Source: Oribacterium sp. UBA5894 (lineage in GTDB: Bacteria > Bacillota > Clostridia > Lachnospirales > Lachnospiraceae). From it: DNA of 64,000 bases. A program made the position numbers and the translations under genes. This document shows, one piece after another, positions 42,666 through 52,501 of the stretch (the stretch's first letter is position 1; the number at the start of each line of letters is the position of its first letter). The stretch lies in NCBI GenBank assembly GCA_002431355.1, contig DJEQ01000041.1, positions 27,402-91,401 of the forward strand, written 5' to 3'. The notes under the pieces were generated by a model, which was given only the letters and a program-made list of their open reading frames with translations, had not been told where the DNA came from and searched no databases.

Positions 42666-44810
42666 TCATGAATTTCTCGGTGCAAAATTGACCGAATACG
42701 ACGCGATTACCGTATCATTCGAAGCATCGACAATTTCCACGGTTCCCTTCGTTACACCCGTCGCGCCCTTGATGGATGGTATAACCACCTGAAGCTCTGT
42801 CCCTGCTGCATAGGAGCGTGCCTCCTGCAGTGTCGTATACCGCTCGGTCCCATCGATATCCTGGCAGAGACGGATCAGAATCACACGGGTATTGGATGCC
42901 GCCGGACTGGTTTCACCACCGATCTTCACGGCGGTATTGATGGAGCCGTACCAGGCATTGTCGGTTCCACTTACCAAAGCCCCCGTCGTGAAGGGTTCTC
43001 CGGTGCTGGAAGCTACGGTGAGGCGAATGGCCGTACCTCTGGATACTTCCGTTCCAGCGGTCAGGGACTGGTCCACAACGACGTTCTCGCCTTCTTCACT
43101 TTCCACGTAGTCGATGCCCTCCAGCTGAAGCCCCGCATCCTCCAGCGTCGACATGGCTTCCTCGAGCTCCAGATCGTGAAGCTCCGGTACCAGAACAGGA
43201 TCCTCCACCTGCTGAGTGCCACTCGACCGTGTAATAATCAGCATCGATGTTCCGCTTGTGTCCGGCTTATTTGTGCGGATTACATTGCCCTTCGGAACCG
43301 TATCGGATGCCTCGTCCTCGACCTTATACGTTATTTTCCGCTTTTCCAGTTCATCCAGGAGCGACTGGCACTTCATGGTATGAAGCGCCTCCAGATTTTT
43401 CGTGTCCGGATCATAAAACTCAATGGTTTTTGCACCGTCAGACAGTGTCAGGTCGAGGACATTGCCCTGCCCGCTCTTTTCCTTTTCATACGAAAGAATG
43501 ACACCTGGGGTTGGATACTTATCCGAATAGTCCTCCTTTACGGTTTTCAGATGTACATTGTACGCCTTCAGATACTCCTCTGCCTCTTCCACGGTCTTTC
43601 CCACAATGTTTGGAAGCAGGTTGTCCAGGGCAGAAATCGTAATATTGATCGTCGCGGCCTCTGTCACGGTGCTGCTTTCTTCCGTTGCCTGGGTGGTCTC
43701 CAGTGCTGTTTTACTCTCCCGGAGGAAGGAAAGCATATTACGGCCAATGATGACAACCAGAACAACGATGAGCAGGACGCACACCGCTGCAATCAGACGA
43801 TAGAGCTTTGTCATATGGAAGCCCGGTCCTTCATTTGCTTCCTCGTCCTCCTCCCCGGCCTCCAGACCTGCGACCTTCTGTCGCAGCTCCTGCCGATGCT
43901 TCAGGAGTGCCAGCTCCCGTGGGGACAGCACGCGTGTTTCACTGAGATCCTCCGGCATTTCTCCCGCCATAAAGGAGCCACTCGGATCCTTCAGAGCCCT
44001 TCGAAGATCCTCCATGAGCTCCCCGATGTGCTGATAGCGCAGCTTTGGCTTCTTCTGCATGCACTTATAGACTGCCATATCCAGTGCAGGATAGACATCC
44101 GGTACGAGATCCTTTACATGCGGAACCGGATTTTCAAGATGCGCAAATACAACCGAAACGGAGGTATCTCCGTCATAGGGCACCTGTCCGGTCAGCATTT
44201 CATAGAGTGTGCAGCCGAAGCTGTAAATGTCCGAGCGCTCATCGGACTGTCCAGAGCGCGCCTGCTCTGGCGAGATGTAGTGGACGGAGCCCATGACAGT
44301 TGCATTGACCGTCTGCTGCGTGGCGGCACGTGCAATACCGAAATCTGCCACCTTCACATTGCCCTCACTGTCCACGATGATATTCTGCGGCTTGATGTCC
44401 CGATGCACGATGCCCATCTTATGTGCGAGCTCAATGCCGGCTGCCGCCTGCAGTGCGATGGCGATGGCCTCCTGAGAATCCATCCGACCGGCCCGTTTAA
44501 TATAGTTCTTCAGCGTAATCCCCTCCACGAGCTCCATCACAATATAATGGAGCTTCGTCTCGAGATTATCGACAATGTCATACACTGCAACGATGTTCGG
44601 ATGGTTCAGCTTCGCCGCTGCCTGTGCTTCATTCTGAAACTTGCGGATGAAATCCTCATCCTCACAGTACTCCTCCTTCAGCACCTTAATGGCCACTTCG
44701 CGCCCCATTTTTTTATCATTTGCGCGATAGACATAGCTCATGCCGCCCTGTCCGATCAGTGTGTCGATCTCATAGCGATCATCCAGAATCTGTCCCTGTA
44801 CAAGCATCAT
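42666..44810 (-). CDS. prkC: PASTA-domain Ser/Thr protein kinase PrkC (Stk1)
   Basis: A 714-residue membrane receptor kinase. The kinase domain (about 8-272) has the P-loop GQGGMSYVY, Lys42 in AIKVL, HRDIKPQN at 137-144 and DFG at 156-158. The juxtamembrane segment (about 273-335) holds DLSETRVL, centred on Thr292. One helix (about 337-357) leads to three PASTA-like domains that bind muropeptides in this family, then a C-terminal domain of about 110 residues (611-714) that I do not recognise. The ATG overlaps the phosphatase stop (ATGA), giving the usual kinase/phosphatase pair. Confidence 0.95.
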   Translation of the reverse strand: MMLVQGQILDDRYEIDTLIGQGGMSYVYRANDKKMGREVAIKVLKEEYCEDEDFIRKFQNEAQAAAKLNHPNIVAVYDIVDNLETKLHYIVMELVEGITLKNYIKRAGRMDSQEAIAIALQAAAGIELAHKMGIVHRDIKPQNIIVDSEGNVKVADFGIARAATQQTVNATVMGSVHYISPEQARSGQSDERSDIYSFGCTLYEMLTGQVPYDGDTSVSVVFAHLENPVPHVKDLVPDVYPALDMAVYKCMQKKPKLRYQHIGELMEDLRRALKDPSGSFMAGEMPEDLSETRVLSPRELALLKHRQELRQKVAGLEAGEEDEEANEGPGFHMTKLYRLIAAVCVLLIVVLVVIIGRNMLSFLRESKTALETTQATEESSTVTEAATINITISALDNLLPNIVGKTVEEAEEYLKAYNVHLKTVKEDYSDKYPTPGVILSYEKEKSGQGNVLDLTLSDGAKTIEFYDPDTKNLEALHTMKCQSLLDELEKRKITYKVEDEASDTVPKGNVIRTNKPDTSGTSMLIITRSSGTQQVEDPVLVPELHDLELEEAMSTLEDAGLQLEGIDYVESEEGENVVVDQSLTAGTEVSRGTAIRLTVASSTGEPFTTGALVSGTDNAWYGSINTAVKIGGETSPAASNTRVILIRLCQDIDGTERYTTLQEARSYAAGTELQVVIPSIKGATGVTKGTVEIVDASNDTVIASYSVNFAPRNS

Positions 44811-45556
44811 GCGGTTGCCTCCTCTCGGTATGGGCCGGTCAGAACGATGCCGATATTGTCTTTCCCGCCGTTGATATTTGCCATATCGATCAGTGCCTGC
44901 ACCTTTTCCTGCACCGTTGTCTCCTCACGGACGATGGTGCGGATGCTCTCATTGTCCACCATGTTGGACAGCCCATCCGAACAGAGCAGAAGGTAATCCC
45001 CTTCCGACAGCTCTACCTCAAAGAAGTCCGCCTCCACCTCCGGCTCGATGCCGACGGCACGCGTAATGATGTTTCGGGAGCTCATATACTCCTGTGAGCC
45101 CCGCCGCATCAGACCTCTTCGAACCATTTCCTCTACATAGGAGTGGTCCCGTGTGATCTGCCGAATGCTGTTTCCGTGAATCAGATAGGCCCTCGAGTCG
45201 CCAATGTTTCCGACGGTCAGACTGGTTCCATCAATATAGGCAACGACGAGTGTGGTTCCCATGCCATTCAGATTCTGATTCTGCTCAGACATCTGAAAAA
45301 GGCGCCGGTTTACCTCGCCGATGCCCTCCTGCAGCAGTCGGATTTCCGGCATCGGCTGCTGCCGTTCCATGATATAGTCCTTCAGAGTGTCTACGGTATA
45401 CCGGGAGGCATAATCTCCTGCCTTATGGCCACCCATGCCATCCGCGAGAAGAAAGAGATTCGGCAGCTCTCCGATTGGCTGATTCGTAGCATAGACATAA
45501 TCCTGATTCATATGTCGTCGCTGCCCCTTATCGGTTTTTGCAAAATAGTCCATCAT
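44807..45556 (-). CDS. prpC: PP2C-type Ser/Thr phosphatase PrpC (Stp1)
   Basis: A 249-residue metal-dependent phosphatase that reverses PrkC phosphorylation. PP2C motifs are present: KGQRRHMNQD, FLLADGMGGHKAGDYAS with the metal-binding Asp, VGNIGDSRAYL, LLCSDGLSNM and GGKDNIGIVL. The length is typical for the bacterial type. It is translationally coupled to prkC. A GAGGAAA ribosome site precedes two adjacent ATG codons, so the exact start may be 45556 or 45553. Confidence 0.96.
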   Translation of the reverse strand: MMDYFAKTDKGQRRHMNQDYVYATNQPIGELPNLFLLADGMGGHKAGDYASRYTVDTLKDYIMERQQPMPEIRLLQEGIGEVNRRLFQMSEQNQNLNGMGTTLVVAYIDGTSLTVGNIGDSRAYLIHGNSIRQITRDHSYVEEMVRRGLMRRGSQEYMSSRNIITRAVGIEPEVEADFFEVELSEGDYLLLCSDGLSNMVDNESIRTIVREETTVQEKVQALIDMANINGGKDNIGIVLTGPYREEATA

Positions 45557-45634
45557 ACGTTTCCTCTATGCTCGATCCATTGTATTCGGCCTCGTCCATC
45601 CAGCAGTCTGTAAGCCGCTCAGTGGTATGCCTCC

Positions 45635-46702
45635 TTACGCTTTCGAATGAACGCCCTCGGTCTCCAGGTAATCCCGTCGAAGCTGTCCACAGGAGCCGGA
45701 AATATCTGAACCCATCTCACGACGGATGGTAGCTGTAATGCCATTTCGCTCCAGGACATGCTGGAAGGCCTCTACCTTCGAGCGATCCGGTCGTTTCCAG
45801 TCACGCTCCTTGATCGGATTGACCGGAATCAGGTTGACATGGCACTGCAGCCTTCCGCCATCCTTCATGCCACGGATCAGTCGAACCAGCTCCATGGCCT
45901 CCTGCTTATTGTCATTCACACCTTCCACGACCGAGTACTCAAAGGTAACACGACGTCCGGTCTTTTCAAAATAGTACTCTATAGCCGGCATGATTTCTGA
46001 AAGGGAATACTTCTTTGCAATCGGCATCAGCTTCTGTCTGGTTTCATCGTTTGGCGCATGGAGACTCAGTGCCAGCGTGATGCCTGCATTTTCATCGGCC
46101 AGCTGACGGATTCTGGGAACAAGCCCACAGGTGGAAACCGTGATATTCCGTCTGGAAATATGCAGTCCGTTTTCATCTGAAATCATCCGTATAAAGCGGG
46201 TAAATTCATCATAATTATCGAGGGGCTCTCCAGAACCCATGATAACAATATTGTCTACCCGTACGCCGGTCGTACGCTGAATCTGATAAATCTGTCCCAG
46301 CATCTCGCCGCTCGTCAGATTTCTGGCCAGTCCATCGAGGGTGGAAGCGCAGAACTTACAGCCCATACGGCAGCCAACCTGCGAAGAGATGCATACACTG
46401 TGTCCATGCTGGTATTCCATCCAGACCGATTCGATCACATGGCCATCCTGCATTCGAAAGATAAATTTCTTTGTACCATCGATTTTTGATGTGAGTACCT
46501 CCACCGTTTCCGGGAGAGCAACGCTGTAGGATGCACGCAGCTTCTCTCGAAGTGATTTCGAAAGATTCGTCATCTCATCTACATCGGTCACCAGATTCTG
46601 ATGCAGCCAGGTATAGAGCTGCTTTGCGCGGAAGGGCTTTTCACCCATATCCTCCAGCAGCTTTTTCATATCCTTCAGTTCTATGTCTCGTAAATTTTTC
46701 AT
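45635..46702 (-). CDS. rlmN: 23S rRNA (adenine-2503-C2)-methyltransferase RlmN
   Basis: A 355-residue radical SAM enzyme that methylates A2503 of 23S rRNA and A37 of some tRNAs. The cluster motif is CRMGCKFC and the N-terminal helical domain (about 1-75) matches RlmN. GSGEPLDNYD, NITVSTCGLVPRI and a late conserved-Cys region (SGSCGQLR) complete the pattern. The ATG overlaps the rsmB stop (ATGA). The C-terminus is of normal length. Confidence 0.96.
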   Translation of the reverse strand: MKNLRDIELKDMKKLLEDMGEKPFRAKQLYTWLHQNLVTDVDEMTNLSKSLREKLRASYSVALPETVEVLTSKIDGTKKFIFRMQDGHVIESVWMEYQHGHSVCISSQVGCRMGCKFCASTLDGLARNLTSGEMLGQIYQIQRTTGVRVDNIVIMGSGEPLDNYDEFTRFIRMISDENGLHISRRNITVSTCGLVPRIRQLADENAGITLALSLHAPNDETRQKLMPIAKKYSLSEIMPAIEYYFEKTGRRVTFEYSVVEGVNDNKQEAMELVRLIRGMKDGGRLQCHVNLIPVNPIKERDWKRPDRSKVEAFQHVLERNGITATIRREMGSDISGSCGQLRRDYLETEGVHSKA

Positions 46703-48138
46703 GCTTTTCGAAATACCGTAAGATAAAATCCATCCGAAGGCTCTCCTGGAAGGAACTTGCGCTCCTTTTCAAGTGAAAAGCCAGGCTTCGTCAGAATATA
46801 GTCCCGGTTGTCCTCATTTTCTTCCTTTGTCAAGGTACAGGTGGAGTAGAGGAGCTTTCCTCCTGGCTTGACATACTGACATACGGTATCGAGAATTTCC
46901 CGCTGGAGCTTCTGAAGTGCCGCGATATTTTCGCGGCTTGCACGGAAACGGATGTCCGGCTTCTTTCCCAGAATTCCAAGACCCGAGCAAGGAAGATCCG
47001 CTACCACAATGTCGGCGATGCCCTGTCCCTCCGGATCGAGAAGCGTCGGGTCCAGGGTCCGTGCATCGAGTGCCTTTGCTGAAATGTTCGTGAGCTTCTG
47101 CCGCTCGATATTCTGACGGATCAGTGCAACCTTTCCCTCGCTGAGATCCCGTGCGTCCACCTGTCCGGTTCCTTCCAGCAGCGCTGCGATATGGCAGCTC
47201 TTTCCGCCAGGCGCCGCACATACATCCACGACATAGTCTCCTTTTTCCGGTGCAGCTTCGATCCCCACCTGCTGCGAGGCATAGTCCTGAATCGTCAGTT
47301 CACCATTCCGAAAGGCATCACTGTGGACAATGTCGCCGCTTCGTACCTCGGTATGGCCATCCTGGAAACGGACATAGTTGGTCTTTTCACCGTGCAGGAA
47401 CCAGTCAAGCATACGCTCGGTTTCTTCACGTCCATAGACCTTTCGAAGATCCTCATACAGCCAGAGGGGCACACTGTAGCGAATGTAGGCGGGTGTTTTC
47501 CCTGTATGTGCAAGGTTCTGAAAAATGATGTCCTTATCTCTCGCCACACTGCGCAGTACACCATTGACAAAGCCACTCAGGAAAAAGAGCTTATCATCCT
47601 GACTCTTCACAAGCTCTACCGCCTCATTGATGGCTGCGCTGTCCGGCACCTTGTCCATGTACAGAATCTGGTAGCTTCCCATACGAAGCACGGTACGGAT
47701 CAGCGGCTCCATGTTTTTCGTATGGACCTTACTGATCTGGTTCAGAATAAAATCGAGCTGAATCGTATATTCGAGGGTTCCCTCCACAAGACGTGTCACG
47801 AAGGCCGCGTCACGTGGATCGAAGTCCCCATGCTGTTGAAGGGCTTCCCGCAGTACAATATGGGAAAGCTTCTTCTCCTCTAAAATTTTCTGAAGGCTAA
47901 GTACAGCAATAGACCGCGGCGTTGCTGCGGTCTTTTCTCTGGAAAGTTCCGATATTTTTTTCTCTTCTTCCTGCATTCCGTGCGGTCGCGCATTCCAGAC
48001 TCTATAATCTGCATGCGTGCTCCGGGCGTCTGGAGTTCTTCCTTTTCGTGCATTGGAGCTCTGCTTTCCGGCATGCATGAACTTATGGAGTGGTCCCTCC
48101 TGAGTGTTCTTTTTATTTCGTAGATTTTTCTTATCCAT
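46699..48138 (-). CDS. rsmB: 16S rRNA (cytosine-967-C5)-methyltransferase RsmB, with basic N-terminal extension
   Basis: A 479-residue enzyme. The NusB-like RNA-binding domain (about 78-210) and the methyltransferase domain are clear, with CAAPGGKSCH, PCSGLGIL and YSTCTL. An extra 75 residues at the N-terminus are highly basic and low in complexity (KKNLRNKKN, HAGKQSSNARKGR). The usual length is about 440. The start at 48138 overlaps the upstream stop (TAATG), which supports it by reinitiation, but no good ribosome site is seen; internal ATG codons give shorter proteins. Confidence 0.9.
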   Translation of the reverse strand: MDKKNLRNKKNTQEGPLHKFMHAGKQSSNARKGRTPDARSTHADYRVWNARPHGMQEEEKKISELSREKTAATPRSIAVLSLQKILEEKKLSHIVLREALQQHGDFDPRDAAFVTRLVEGTLEYTIQLDFILNQISKVHTKNMEPLIRTVLRMGSYQILYMDKVPDSAAINEAVELVKSQDDKLFFLSGFVNGVLRSVARDKDIIFQNLAHTGKTPAYIRYSVPLWLYEDLRKVYGREETERMLDWFLHGEKTNYVRFQDGHTEVRSGDIVHSDAFRNGELTIQDYASQQVGIEAAPEKGDYVVDVCAAPGGKSCHIAALLEGTGQVDARDLSEGKVALIRQNIERQKLTNISAKALDARTLDPTLLDPEGQGIADIVVADLPCSGLGILGKKPDIRFRASRENIAALQKLQREILDTVCQYVKPGGKLLYSTCTLTKEENEDNRDYILTKPGFSLEKERKFLPGEPSDGFYLTVFRKA

Positions 48139-48851
48139 TAGTCATTATTTCTGCGGCTTCCTCTCGTGAGAATCAGGAGTCGAAGCAGCTGTAAAAGTGA
48201 TGCGGTCGCGGCAGCAACATAGGTGAGTGCTGCTGCGGTCAATACGGCCTTTACGCCATTCAGCTCCTCTTCTGTCAGTACCTGATTTTCACGCAGGGTC
48301 TTTACGGCACGTCGTGAGGCATCAAATTCAACCGGCAGGGTTAAAAGCTGGATGGAGATGGCAACCATAAATGCGATGATGCCGATCCGGATGAGTGGTG
48401 ACCAGCTGATGAGAATCCCGAAGAAAACGAGAGGAATCGAGATCTTCGAAGCAAACGCACAGGCTGGCGTGATGGTTCTGGTCAGAACGAGGGGTACATA
48501 GGCCTCCTTATCCTGAATGGCATGACCACATTCATGCGCAGCCACCCCAATGGCAGCAATGGACCGGCTGTTGATCGTTGACTCGCTCAGATTCAGTACC
48601 TTTTTACTCGGGACATAATTATCTGTCAGATTTCCGGCAATTCCCTGAACGCGCACGTTCGTAATCCCATTTCGATTCAGAATAAGACGTGCGGCATCTG
48701 CACCCGTGATGCCTGCACGGGAGCCCACCTTTGCATATTTCTGAAAGGTCCGATTGACATGCGCACTGGCCAGCATGGAAAGAATAATGCCCAGCAGCAC
48801 CAGAACATAGGTCGGATCATAAAACATCGGATATCCATAATAACCGTACAT
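48138..48851 (-). CDS. Zinc metallopeptidase, YugP family
   Basis: A 237-residue membrane protein of the Zn_peptidase_2 family. An N-terminal helix (about 8-28), the zinc-binding HECGHAIQ motif (about 98-105), further helices around 115-165 and a C-terminal helix (AALTYVAAATASLLQLLRLL, in part) are visible. The natural substrate is unknown. The start at 48851 (MYGYYGYP) follows AGGAGG; the frame is open 14 codons upstream. It lies between fmt and rsmB, as is common in Firmicutes. Confidence 0.92.
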   Translation of the reverse strand: MYGYYGYPMFYDPTYVLVLLGIILSMLASAHVNRTFQKYAKVGSRAGITGADAARLILNRNGITNVRVQGIAGNLTDNYVPSKKVLNLSESTINSRSIAAIGVAAHECGHAIQDKEAYVPLVLTRTITPACAFASKISIPLVFFGILISWSPLIRIGIIAFMVAISIQLLTLPVEFDASRRAVKTLRENQVLTEEELNGVKAVLTAAALTYVAAATASLLQLLRLLILTRGSRRNND

Positions 48852-48938
48852 GACGTTTCCTCCTATCGTGATCATGTCTCCAGTGTAGGGCATCCTCGTG
48901 ACGAGATCATGTTGAAATTCTGAATTTTATATAAAGAT

Positions 48939-49913
48939 TCAGAAACGATGACCACGGAGAAAATCCTCCGTTTTCATACGCTTCTTGCCCTCAAGCTGAA
49001 GCTCATGGATGCGCAGTGCGCCCTTTCCGCAGCGAACGATGAGCTGTCGCTGATCTGCATAGACCCGTCCGGCTCTCATCGTCTCTGGCAGCGTTTCATT
49101 GCGATCCGGCATCAGCCTGGCAACTTCCGGAATGGCATACTTTTTACAGTCTTCCTCCGTCAGCACATCGGCATCCCAGAACTTCAGCTGCTTACCATTC
49201 AGAAAGCTGTAGGCGGATGGCCATGGATTCAGGCCACGGATTTTCCGCTCAATCACGACGGCATCCTCCTGCCAGTCGATTCGTCCTGAAGTTTTCGTGA
49301 ACAGTCCAACCTTCGTAGCCTTTGATGCATCCTGTGGCGTCGGTGTAAGTGTCCCCGCCTGAAGCCCGTCCAGCGTTTCGAGAATCAGCTCCCCACCGAG
49401 TTTCGCCAGCTTGTCGAAGAGGCTTCCCCCGGTTTCCTTCGGATCCAGTGGAATCCGTTTTTCCAGGAGAATATCGCCTGTATCCAGGCCTTCATCCATC
49501 TGCATGGTCGTAACACCGGATTCGGCATCGCCATTCAGCACGGCCCACTGCACGGGTGCAGCCCCACGGTATTTCGGAAGCAGCGAAGCGTGTACATTGA
49601 CACAGCCATATTTCGGAATATCCAGAATGTCCTTCGGCAGGATCTGTCCGAAGGCTGTAACTACAATCACATCCGGAGCGATGGTACGCAGTCTTTCTTT
49701 TAAGCCTTCATCCTTTCGAATGCGCTCCGGCGTAGCCACTGGAATCCCATAGCGTTCTGCCGCAGCACGCACATCGCTCTTCTGTACCTCTCCATGTCGT
49801 CCCTTCGGTCGATCTGGCTGGGTAATCACCAGTGGAAGCTCATGTCCCGCAGCTGCCAGTGCATCCAGTGTCGCTACCGCGAAATCGGGCGTTCCCATAA
49901 AAACAATCTTCAT
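48939..49913 (-). CDS. fmt: Methionyl-tRNA formyltransferase
   Basis: A 324-residue enzyme that formylates initiator Met-tRNA using 10-formyl-THF. It has FMGTPDFAV at the N-terminus, NVHASLLPKYRGAAPVQWA with the catalytic Asn/His region and a C-terminal OB-like domain beginning about residue 210 (IRGLNPWPSAY). It partners peptide deformylase, whose gene lies 41 bases upstream, and uses the folate pool to which fhs in this window contributes. Confidence 0.97.
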   Translation of the reverse strand: MKIVFMGTPDFAVATLDALAAAGHELPLVITQPDRPKGRHGEVQKSDVRAAAERYGIPVATPERIRKDEGLKERLRTIAPDVIVVTAFGQILPKDILDIPKYGCVNVHASLLPKYRGAAPVQWAVLNGDAESGVTTMQMDEGLDTGDILLEKRIPLDPKETGGSLFDKLAKLGGELILETLDGLQAGTLTPTPQDASKATKVGLFTKTSGRIDWQEDAVVIERKIRGLNPWPSAYSFLNGKQLKFWDADVLTEEDCKKYAIPEVARLMPDRNETLPETMRAGRVYADQRQLIVRCGKGALRIHELQLEGKKRMKTEDFLRGHRF

Positions 49914-49954
49914 GGTTCTCCTCCGTTTTTCCGACGAACGTCTTCGTCGTCTGC

Positions 49955-50458
49955 TTACTCGAAGTCCTCGAGATCCTCTTCCTCGAGGCTCTCATAATTC
50001 ACGTCTTCAAGCTCTCCCTCGACCTTCGACGTATAGAGGATGCCGGACAGATGATCATTTTCATGTGCCATGGCACGCGCAAGCAGTCCCTCTGCATCGA
50101 AGGAATATGGCTTCATATCCAGATCGTAGGCATCAACATGTACCTTCATGGCACGAGTAACAACGCCCTGCTTTCCAGGTACGGAAAGACAGCCCTCGTC
50201 ACCGGTCTGCGTCTCATCTCCAATCGCTGTGACCGTCGGATTGATGCATACATATCGCTTTCCATCGCCAATGTCGACAACAAATAGCTTCCGAAGAACA
50301 CCCACCTGTGGTGCTGCAAGTCCGACGCCATTGGCATCGTACATGGTTTCAAACATATCCATAATGAGCTCCCTGGTGCGCTCGGATACCTTCTTCAGCG
50401 GCTTGCACTCCTTCTCCAGAATAGGGTCTCCAACAACTCGAATGGTTCTTAATGCCAT
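49955..50458 (-). CDS. def: Peptide deformylase
   Basis: A 167-residue metalloenzyme that removes the N-formyl group from new proteins. The three family motifs are present: GVGLAAPQVG, EGCLSVPG with the metal Cys, and HENDHLSG with the two metal histidines and catalytic Glu (the common form is HEIDHL; here Asn replaces Ile). An acidic C-terminal tail (EDVNYESLEEEDLEDFE) is longer than usual. The order priA-def-fmt is conserved. Confidence 0.97.
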   Translation of the reverse strand: MALRTIRVVGDPILEKECKPLKKVSERTRELIMDMFETMYDANGVGLAAPQVGVLRKLFVVDIGDGKRYVCINPTVTAIGDETQTGDEGCLSVPGKQGVVTRAMKVHVDAYDLDMKPYSFDAEGLLARAMAHENDHLSGILYTSKVEGELEDVNYESLEEEDLEDFE

Positions 50459-50473
50459 AACACTCTCCTGTAT

Positions 50474-52501
50474 TCACTGTAAATCATAATTCAGCAGCAC
50501 GAGTCCTCGACGGTCGTGCTGTCGTACACGTTCTGTAAAATAATCCCGTAACCTGATAATTATATCATGAGACGGGTGTTTGATATAGACGATTTTTCGG
50601 TAGATATCCTTGATGCGGTACACGGACGCCTCCAGTGGTCCGATCAGCTCCGCCCCTGCCGCACTGCAGTCCGGCTGAAAGCCCTCCGTCGCTGCCTGAC
50701 TCACCATGCTGAGAAAATCTTCATCCTTCGATGCGAGCTGAATCGTCATCAGCCGTTCGGTTGGAGGATATCCCATCAGCTTTCGAAAACGGAATTCTTC
50801 CGCATAGAACGCTTTATAATCCTGCCGTTTCGACAGCACGATTGCATAATGGTCCGGCTGATAGGTCTGGATCACGACGGTACCAGCCTGTGCACCACGT
50901 CCGGCACGTCCAGCAGCCTGAGTCAGGAGCTGAAAGGTGCGTTCGGATGCCTTGAAGTCCGGTGCCGAAAGGCTGAGATCCGCTGCAATGATACCGACCA
51001 GCGTCACATCCGGGAAATCATGGCCCTTGACAATCATCTGGGTACCAATCAGAATATCCGCCTGATGACGCCGGAATCGTTCCAGAATTCTCTCGTGCTC
51101 TCCCTTTCGACGGGTTGTATCGGCATCCATCCGAAGGACAGACGCGTTCGGAAACAGCTTCTTTACATAGCTTTCCAGCTTCTCTGTGCCGAAGCCAAAC
51201 GGCGCGAGGTAGGGACTCCCGCAGTGTGGGCAGAGCTTCATGAGACGGATCTGATAGCCACAGTAGTGGCAGCGCAGCATCCCGTCGCGATGCAGCGTCA
51301 GCGTAATGTCACAATGCGGGCATTTCAGCGCTTCTCCACAGCTTCGGCAGGACACGAAGCTGGAATATCCTCGACGGTTCATGAATAGCATGATCTGCTC
51401 ATGTCGCTCCAGCTTTTCCTGCATAAGCCCATAGAGACGTGCCGAAAGAATGCTCCTGTTTCCATTGGCCAGCTCTTCCCGAAGATCAATGATTTCTGTC
51501 TCTGGCAGCTGTGCCCCGGTATGAGCACGTGTCGGGAGCTCAAGAAGTGATACCTCGCCCGCACGTGCAGCCGTATAAAGCGTGAGCGAAGGGGTGGCAG
51601 ATCCATAGAGCACAGGACAGCCTGCCATTCGCGCACGCATATAGGCGACGTCCCGCGTTTCAAAGCGCGGGGCTGTTTCCGATTTATACGCAGACTCATG
51701 CTCCTCGTCCATGATGATGAGCCCCAGATGTTCAAAGGGAGCAAAAACTGCAGAGCGAGGTCCAATGAGTACATTCACCTCTCCAGACGCACACTTCTGA
51801 TACTGCTCATAGCGTTCCCCGATGCTCATACGGGAGTTCAGAATGGCAACCCGTCCCTGAAAGCGCGTGGAAACCCGCCGTACGGTCTGGTAGGTGAGGG
51901 AAATCTCCGGAATCAGCAGGATCACCTGCTCTCCATGCTGAAGCACCTCGTTCATGATATGAAGGTAGACCTCTGTTTTCCCTGAGCCTGTAATGCCATG
52001 AAGAAGATAGCGCGGCGTCGTACTCATTGGCTCCTGTCCGCGCCTCCGAAGGCAGGCCTCATATCCTTTACGTACAGCCTCTGCCGCCTCCGCCTGTGCC
52101 GGATTCAAATCATGATACTCATCCCTTTCTTCCTGATAGTGAAGAAGCGGATCGATACGGCGGGCATTTTTTCGAACGGTTCGCCGCACCGGCAAAACCG
52201 TTTTCAGGCACTGATTCATCGTTGTGCCATATTCCGTTGACATCCAGGCAGCCAGCTGAATCAGCTGCTCCTGTGCGGAAATGGCATCCGGAATGACCGT
52301 AAGGATGTCCTTCACCCTGGACGGATCATAGTCAAACTGCTCTACAAGCTCGATCACATAACCGGTTTTTTCCTGATTGGCGCTGCCGAAAGGGATCGTT
52401 ACACGATTCCCGACCTGCACCTTCATGCCCTCCGGAATATGATAAGTGTAGGCATGATCCAGGGCATCGCTCGAGATATCGATGATGATGGCTGCGTACA
52501 T
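50474..52501 (-). CDS. priA: Primosomal replication restart helicase PriA
   Basis: A 675-residue SF2 helicase that reloads the replisome at collapsed forks. An N-terminal DNA-binding domain (about 1-100), Walker A GITGSGKTEVY, DEEH box (MDEEHESAYK) and a zinc-binding region with paired cysteines (CRSCGEALKCPHC, CHYCGYQ, CPHCGSPYL) are visible. It is somewhat shorter than the E. coli and Bacillus enzymes (730-800). The ATG shares a base with the murF stop (TAATG). Confidence 0.95.
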   Translation of the reverse strand: MYAAIIIDISSDALDHAYTYHIPEGMKVQVGNRVTIPFGSANQEKTGYVIELVEQFDYDPSRVKDILTVIPDAISAQEQLIQLAAWMSTEYGTTMNQCLKTVLPVRRTVRKNARRIDPLLHYQEERDEYHDLNPAQAEAAEAVRKGYEACLRRRGQEPMSTTPRYLLHGITGSGKTEVYLHIMNEVLQHGEQVILLIPEISLTYQTVRRVSTRFQGRVAILNSRMSIGERYEQYQKCASGEVNVLIGPRSAVFAPFEHLGLIIMDEEHESAYKSETAPRFETRDVAYMRARMAGCPVLYGSATPSLTLYTAARAGEVSLLELPTRAHTGAQLPETEIIDLREELANGNRSILSARLYGLMQEKLERHEQIMLFMNRRGYSSFVSCRSCGEALKCPHCDITLTLHRDGMLRCHYCGYQIRLMKLCPHCGSPYLAPFGFGTEKLESYVKKLFPNASVLRMDADTTRRKGEHERILERFRRHQADILIGTQMIVKGHDFPDVTLVGIIAADLSLSAPDFKASERTFQLLTQAAGRAGRGAQAGTVVIQTYQPDHYAIVLSKRQDYKAFYAEEFRFRKLMGYPPTERLMTIQLASKDEDFLSMVSQAATEGFQPDCSAAGAELIGPLEASVYRIKDIYRKIVYIKHPSHDIIIRLRDYFTERVRQHDRRGLVLLNYDLQ

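Noticed and set aside
43176..44996. Plus-strand open frame of about 606 codons opposite prkC
   Set aside because: It is antisense to a clear kinase gene and arises from its codon pattern. It has many Cys/His/Arg residues, no domain and no ribosome site.
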